From positions 1-55,291 of the forward strand of contig JAIBAM010000015.1 in NCBI GenBank assembly GCA_019695175.1: a stretch of DNA of 55,291 nt, written 5' to 3'. Of this stretch, positions 53,257 to 55,291 are shown one piece after another (positions within the stretch are counted from its first letter, which is position 1; each line of letters starts with the position of its first letter). A program made the position numbers and the translations under genes. Source of the DNA: Bdellovibrionales bacterium. Its GTDB lineage: Bacteria; Bdellovibrionota; Bdellovibrionia; Bdellovibrionales; UBA1609. The notes under the pieces were generated by a model. That model worked only from the letters and a program-made list of their open reading frames with translations. It was not told where the DNA came from and searched no databases.

Positions 53257-54834
53257 TCATCTCATTATGTGGAGATGGTAAAATTTGTTTGAAATAGGCA
53301 TTCCAATTCCGACGGAAATATTTATGACAGAATTCCAGTTGAGCTTATTTAGTTCAACTATAATTTTTATATATTTATTTTCGCACATACCATCGATTTC
53401 TTCAGAAGTATCACCAGGATCTATATCGTATTTAAAACAATCTCTATCGGTAAGATTTAAGTTAATATTAGATTTGATCTTATTTTTCTCTTCTCGAATG
53501 CTATTTTCTGAATAAACCATCGCACCAATATCCAGTACCATGGTACTGGATATTGGGATTGGCAGAGCGATAACAATAAGAGCTAAACTAAAATAAAAAG
53601 GCATTATTCCTTGATTATGTAATAAGATTTCACGAGTTCTGGTTTCCGCGATTTGGCAAAACTGTGGTTGATCATGAAGGTATTTTTCCACGTAAAATGA
53701 ATACTCTAAAATATCAGTAATTTCTTCAAATGGCGCTCCTTTGGCTGAAAGTGAGTTGAAAATAATACTTTTCTTATTTTCTAATTTTGAGACAAGTTGA
53801 GAATTGTCTGATAAAGCCTGGTTAAGGGCTTGAATGAGTTCGGAAATATCGGGTTCTGATTTGGTTAGATATATTAAAGGTCTAAATTTGCTGTAGAATT
53901 GCCAGGTCCTTACTGTATGACCCTCTTTAAATTTAGAAAACTCACGATGCAAGAACCGGTTCCAATCGGTATCTGTAATACCCAAGAGTGCTTCAATTTT
54001 TTTTTCAAATTTTTCAATCGAGGTGTTTTTTTTGAAAAGTTGAAGGGTATTATTATAAGAATTGAGCTTCTCTTGAATTTGTGGATCACTACTTAAATTT
54101 CTATCTTTTCTAAGATTTTTGATTTTTTTTTCTAAAAAAAGAATATATTTATCTACCACACCTCCTGTTTTAACGTTCAAGAATTTAAGGCCTCCTGTAA
54201 TTTGTTTTTTTCCATCCCAGAACTCCTCAAGATTATTTTTAAACTTTATTGTTTCTTCATAGGATAAAGGGTCATATAGAATTTTTGATTGAAAATAACT
54301 CGGAGATAGTAATGGTCCCATTGTAGGATTGTATTTCCAGAACCCCGATCTTGAGTTTGGTGAATATTGAGTTATAGCTAGGCTGACCCGAAATTTTAAT
54401 AAAATATCTGGTAGTTGAGTAAAAATTTTTGAGTAGTAATCATTTCTACATTTTTTCTCTTCCAAACAATTTTTGAATTTATCTCTAACCATTTTTATTG
54501 AGTCAGAATCTCTAAAGTCTCTAAAGAAAGATTGGTTTTTTAGTAAATCAATCATATTTTTGAGAATAGTTTGTCCCTTTTTAAGGTCACTTAGAATTAA
54601 CTCGACGACACCTAGACCTAATTTTTTTATTTCAGTATGATAAAAGTTTCGATTTATCCGGGCTGGGTTGACTTCATCTGGTGTAAATTGGTCCGATTGT
54701 TTTTGATCCAAATTTTCTGAGGATATGATTTTGTTTTTACAACTAAAAAAATGTGTCGACAAATCCTCCAGCGGTTTAGCTGTATACCCTAAAGAGCAGG
54801 ACGCTTTGGACCATAAGCCCAAAATCAAAAGCAA
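53257..54834 (-). CDS. Secreted or membrane-anchored protein of unknown function
   Basis: The 525-residue frame starts at a TTG (54834). A hydrophobic N-terminus (LLILGLWSKASCSLGYT) suggests a signal, and a membrane segment (MPFYFSLALIVIALPIPI) lies at about residues 415-435. The middle is charged and helical, with several Cys residues (FKNCLEEKKC). No family recognised. The 5' end is doubtful: an ATG at 54866 is out of frame by one base, and adding one T to the run of seven (54843-54849) would join it to this frame as a better signal peptide. Its 3' end converges on the cytochrome cluster. Confidence 0.6.
   Translation of the reverse strand: MLLILGLWSKASCSLGYTAKPLEDLSTHFFSCKNKIISSENLDQKQSDQFTPDEVNPARINRNFYHTEIKKLGLGVVELILSDLKKGQTILKNMIDLLKNQSFFRDFRDSDSIKMVRDKFKNCLEEKKCRNDYYSKIFTQLPDILLKFRVSLAITQYSPNSRSGFWKYNPTMGPLLSPSYFQSKILYDPLSYEETIKFKNNLEEFWDGKKQITGGLKFLNVKTGGVVDKYILFLEKKIKNLRKDRNLSSDPQIQEKLNSYNNTLQLFKKNTSIEKFEKKIEALLGITDTDWNRFLHREFSKFKEGHTVRTWQFYSKFRPLIYLTKSEPDISELIQALNQALSDNSQLVSKLENKKSIIFNSLSAKGAPFEEITDILEYSFYVEKYLHDQPQFCQIAETRTREILLHNQGIMPFYFSLALIVIALPIPISSTMVLDIGAMVYSENSIREEKNKIKSNINLNLTDRDCFKYDIDPGDTSEEIDGMCENKYIKIIVELNKLNWNSVINISVGIGMPISNKFYHLHIMR
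53525..53556. repeat. Perfect 32-bp palindrome inside a coding region
   Basis: CCAATATCCAGTACCA (53525-53540) is followed directly by its exact reverse complement (53541-53556), with no spacer. It encodes part of PIPISSTMVLDIG on the minus strand. Confidence 0.9.
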
Positions 54835-54960
54835 AGGGTTAGAAAAAAACCAATTATTGAATTCATATTTTTGATAGACTGCAATATCTATGCGATTCGC
54901 GGGGGCCTCTGCAAGGTCCCTAAGAATTATATAAAATTGATGTAAAAATTGGGGCAGCGT

Positions 54961-55291
54961 TTAGAAGGAAGATAGTGGTCCCGTAAAATGCTATTTTGGC
55001 TAACAGGTGATTATTTTTTGGTCACCCGTCATTTTAGTTAAAATGTGTCATCTTTAATAAAATACACAAAAGGCGTCCTTTTTTAGAGTCAAGGTCCTTA
55101 ATGGAGTCTGAGATATTTCAAAATGTTGTGGATGAGAGATCATGAAACAGCAGTCTCGTACATAGGGAACTTTCTATAAATAGCCGGTCAGATGTGGATA
55201 ATTGGTCTAGGGTATAAATAAATCTTTGGGTTCAAGGGCAAAACTTGGTTTGATTTTATTGCAACATAAACACCAACTAAGGATGGCAACA
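54961..55291. other. Terminal AT-rich region; possible start of a gene at the edge
   Basis: No complete gene is supported. A hairpin, GGTGA/TCACC, lies near 55006-55029. A TATAAA sequence near 55213 could be a promoter -10. At the very end CTAAGGATGGCAACA may contain the first codons of a rightward gene from 55283, but only three codons are visible. Confidence 0.25.

Noticed and set aside
1-55291. CRISPR array, tRNA, rRNA or known riboswitch
   Set aside because: I saw no regular spacer-repeat pattern, no tRNA T-loop with a matching cloverleaf and no riboswitch core such as GEMM or cobalamin.

Overview
The window looks like the chromosome of a Bdellovibrionota (Bdellovibrio-like) bacterium. 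The base composition is AT-rich by eye. The evidence is a dense set of envelope lipoproteins, several with an F-Q/N-N-C lipoprotein box that I associate with Bdellovibrio-type proteins, giant secreted proteins, predicted outer-membrane barrels ending in aromatic residues, and CxxCH lipoproteins together with an exported Tat protein. The housekeeping genes (nrdA/nrdB, scpA/scpB, psd, prfC, udk, rimK) are intact. The taxonomic call is inference; no rRNA or tRNA gene was found in the window.

Layout. 1-5.1 kb: a secreted hypothetical protein (-), then a DUF2339-like polytopic membrane protein overlapping an M48 metallopeptidase. 5.1-6.0 kb: a gene-poor gap with the decayed end of an IS3-family insertion sequence. 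6.0-11.4 kb: one 1815-residue exported protein with a Clp/HSP100-like ATPase C-terminus. 11.4-15.0 kb: class Ia ribonucleotide reductase (nrdA-nrdB, -). 15.4-16.2 kb: an alpha/beta hydrolase. 16.5-24.7 kb: two tandem copies of a two-gene cassette, each a predicted outer-membrane barrel followed by a large EF-hand lipoprotein, then a polytopic membrane protein. 25.9-30 kb: a branched-chain acyl-CoA dehydrogenase diverging from a free B12-binding methylmalonyl-CoA mutase subunit, a secreted protein and an HD phosphohydrolase. 30.1-38 kb: M50 protease, scpA-scpB, psd, a monocluster ferredoxin (-), prfC, udk and a haem-binding lipoprotein. 38.1-44.6 kb: two small Pro-rich envelope proteins, a rimB-like/rimK pair, a class IV aminotransferase, lipoprotein Cu/Zn superoxide dismutase, a NamZ/DUF1343 muramidase and an anchored solute-binding-like protein. 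44.9-53.2 kb: a six-gene co-directional envelope cluster (FG-GAP lipoprotein, LamG/DUF1588-like CxxCH protein, lipoprotein, Tat-exported DUF1501-like protein, two CxxCH lipoproteins). 53.3-54.8 kb: an opposite-strand secreted protein of unknown function with a suspicious 5' end.

The strongest candidates for undescribed biology are: the exported Clp-like giant with a degenerate first ATPase module; the duplicated barrel plus EF-hand lipoprotein cassettes; and the 44.9-53.2 kb cluster pairing CxxCH lipoproteins with a Tat-exported DUF1501-like protein. At small scale the window is rich in perfect hairpins and short tandem duplications at gene junctions, and a perfect 32-bp palindrome lies inside a coding region.
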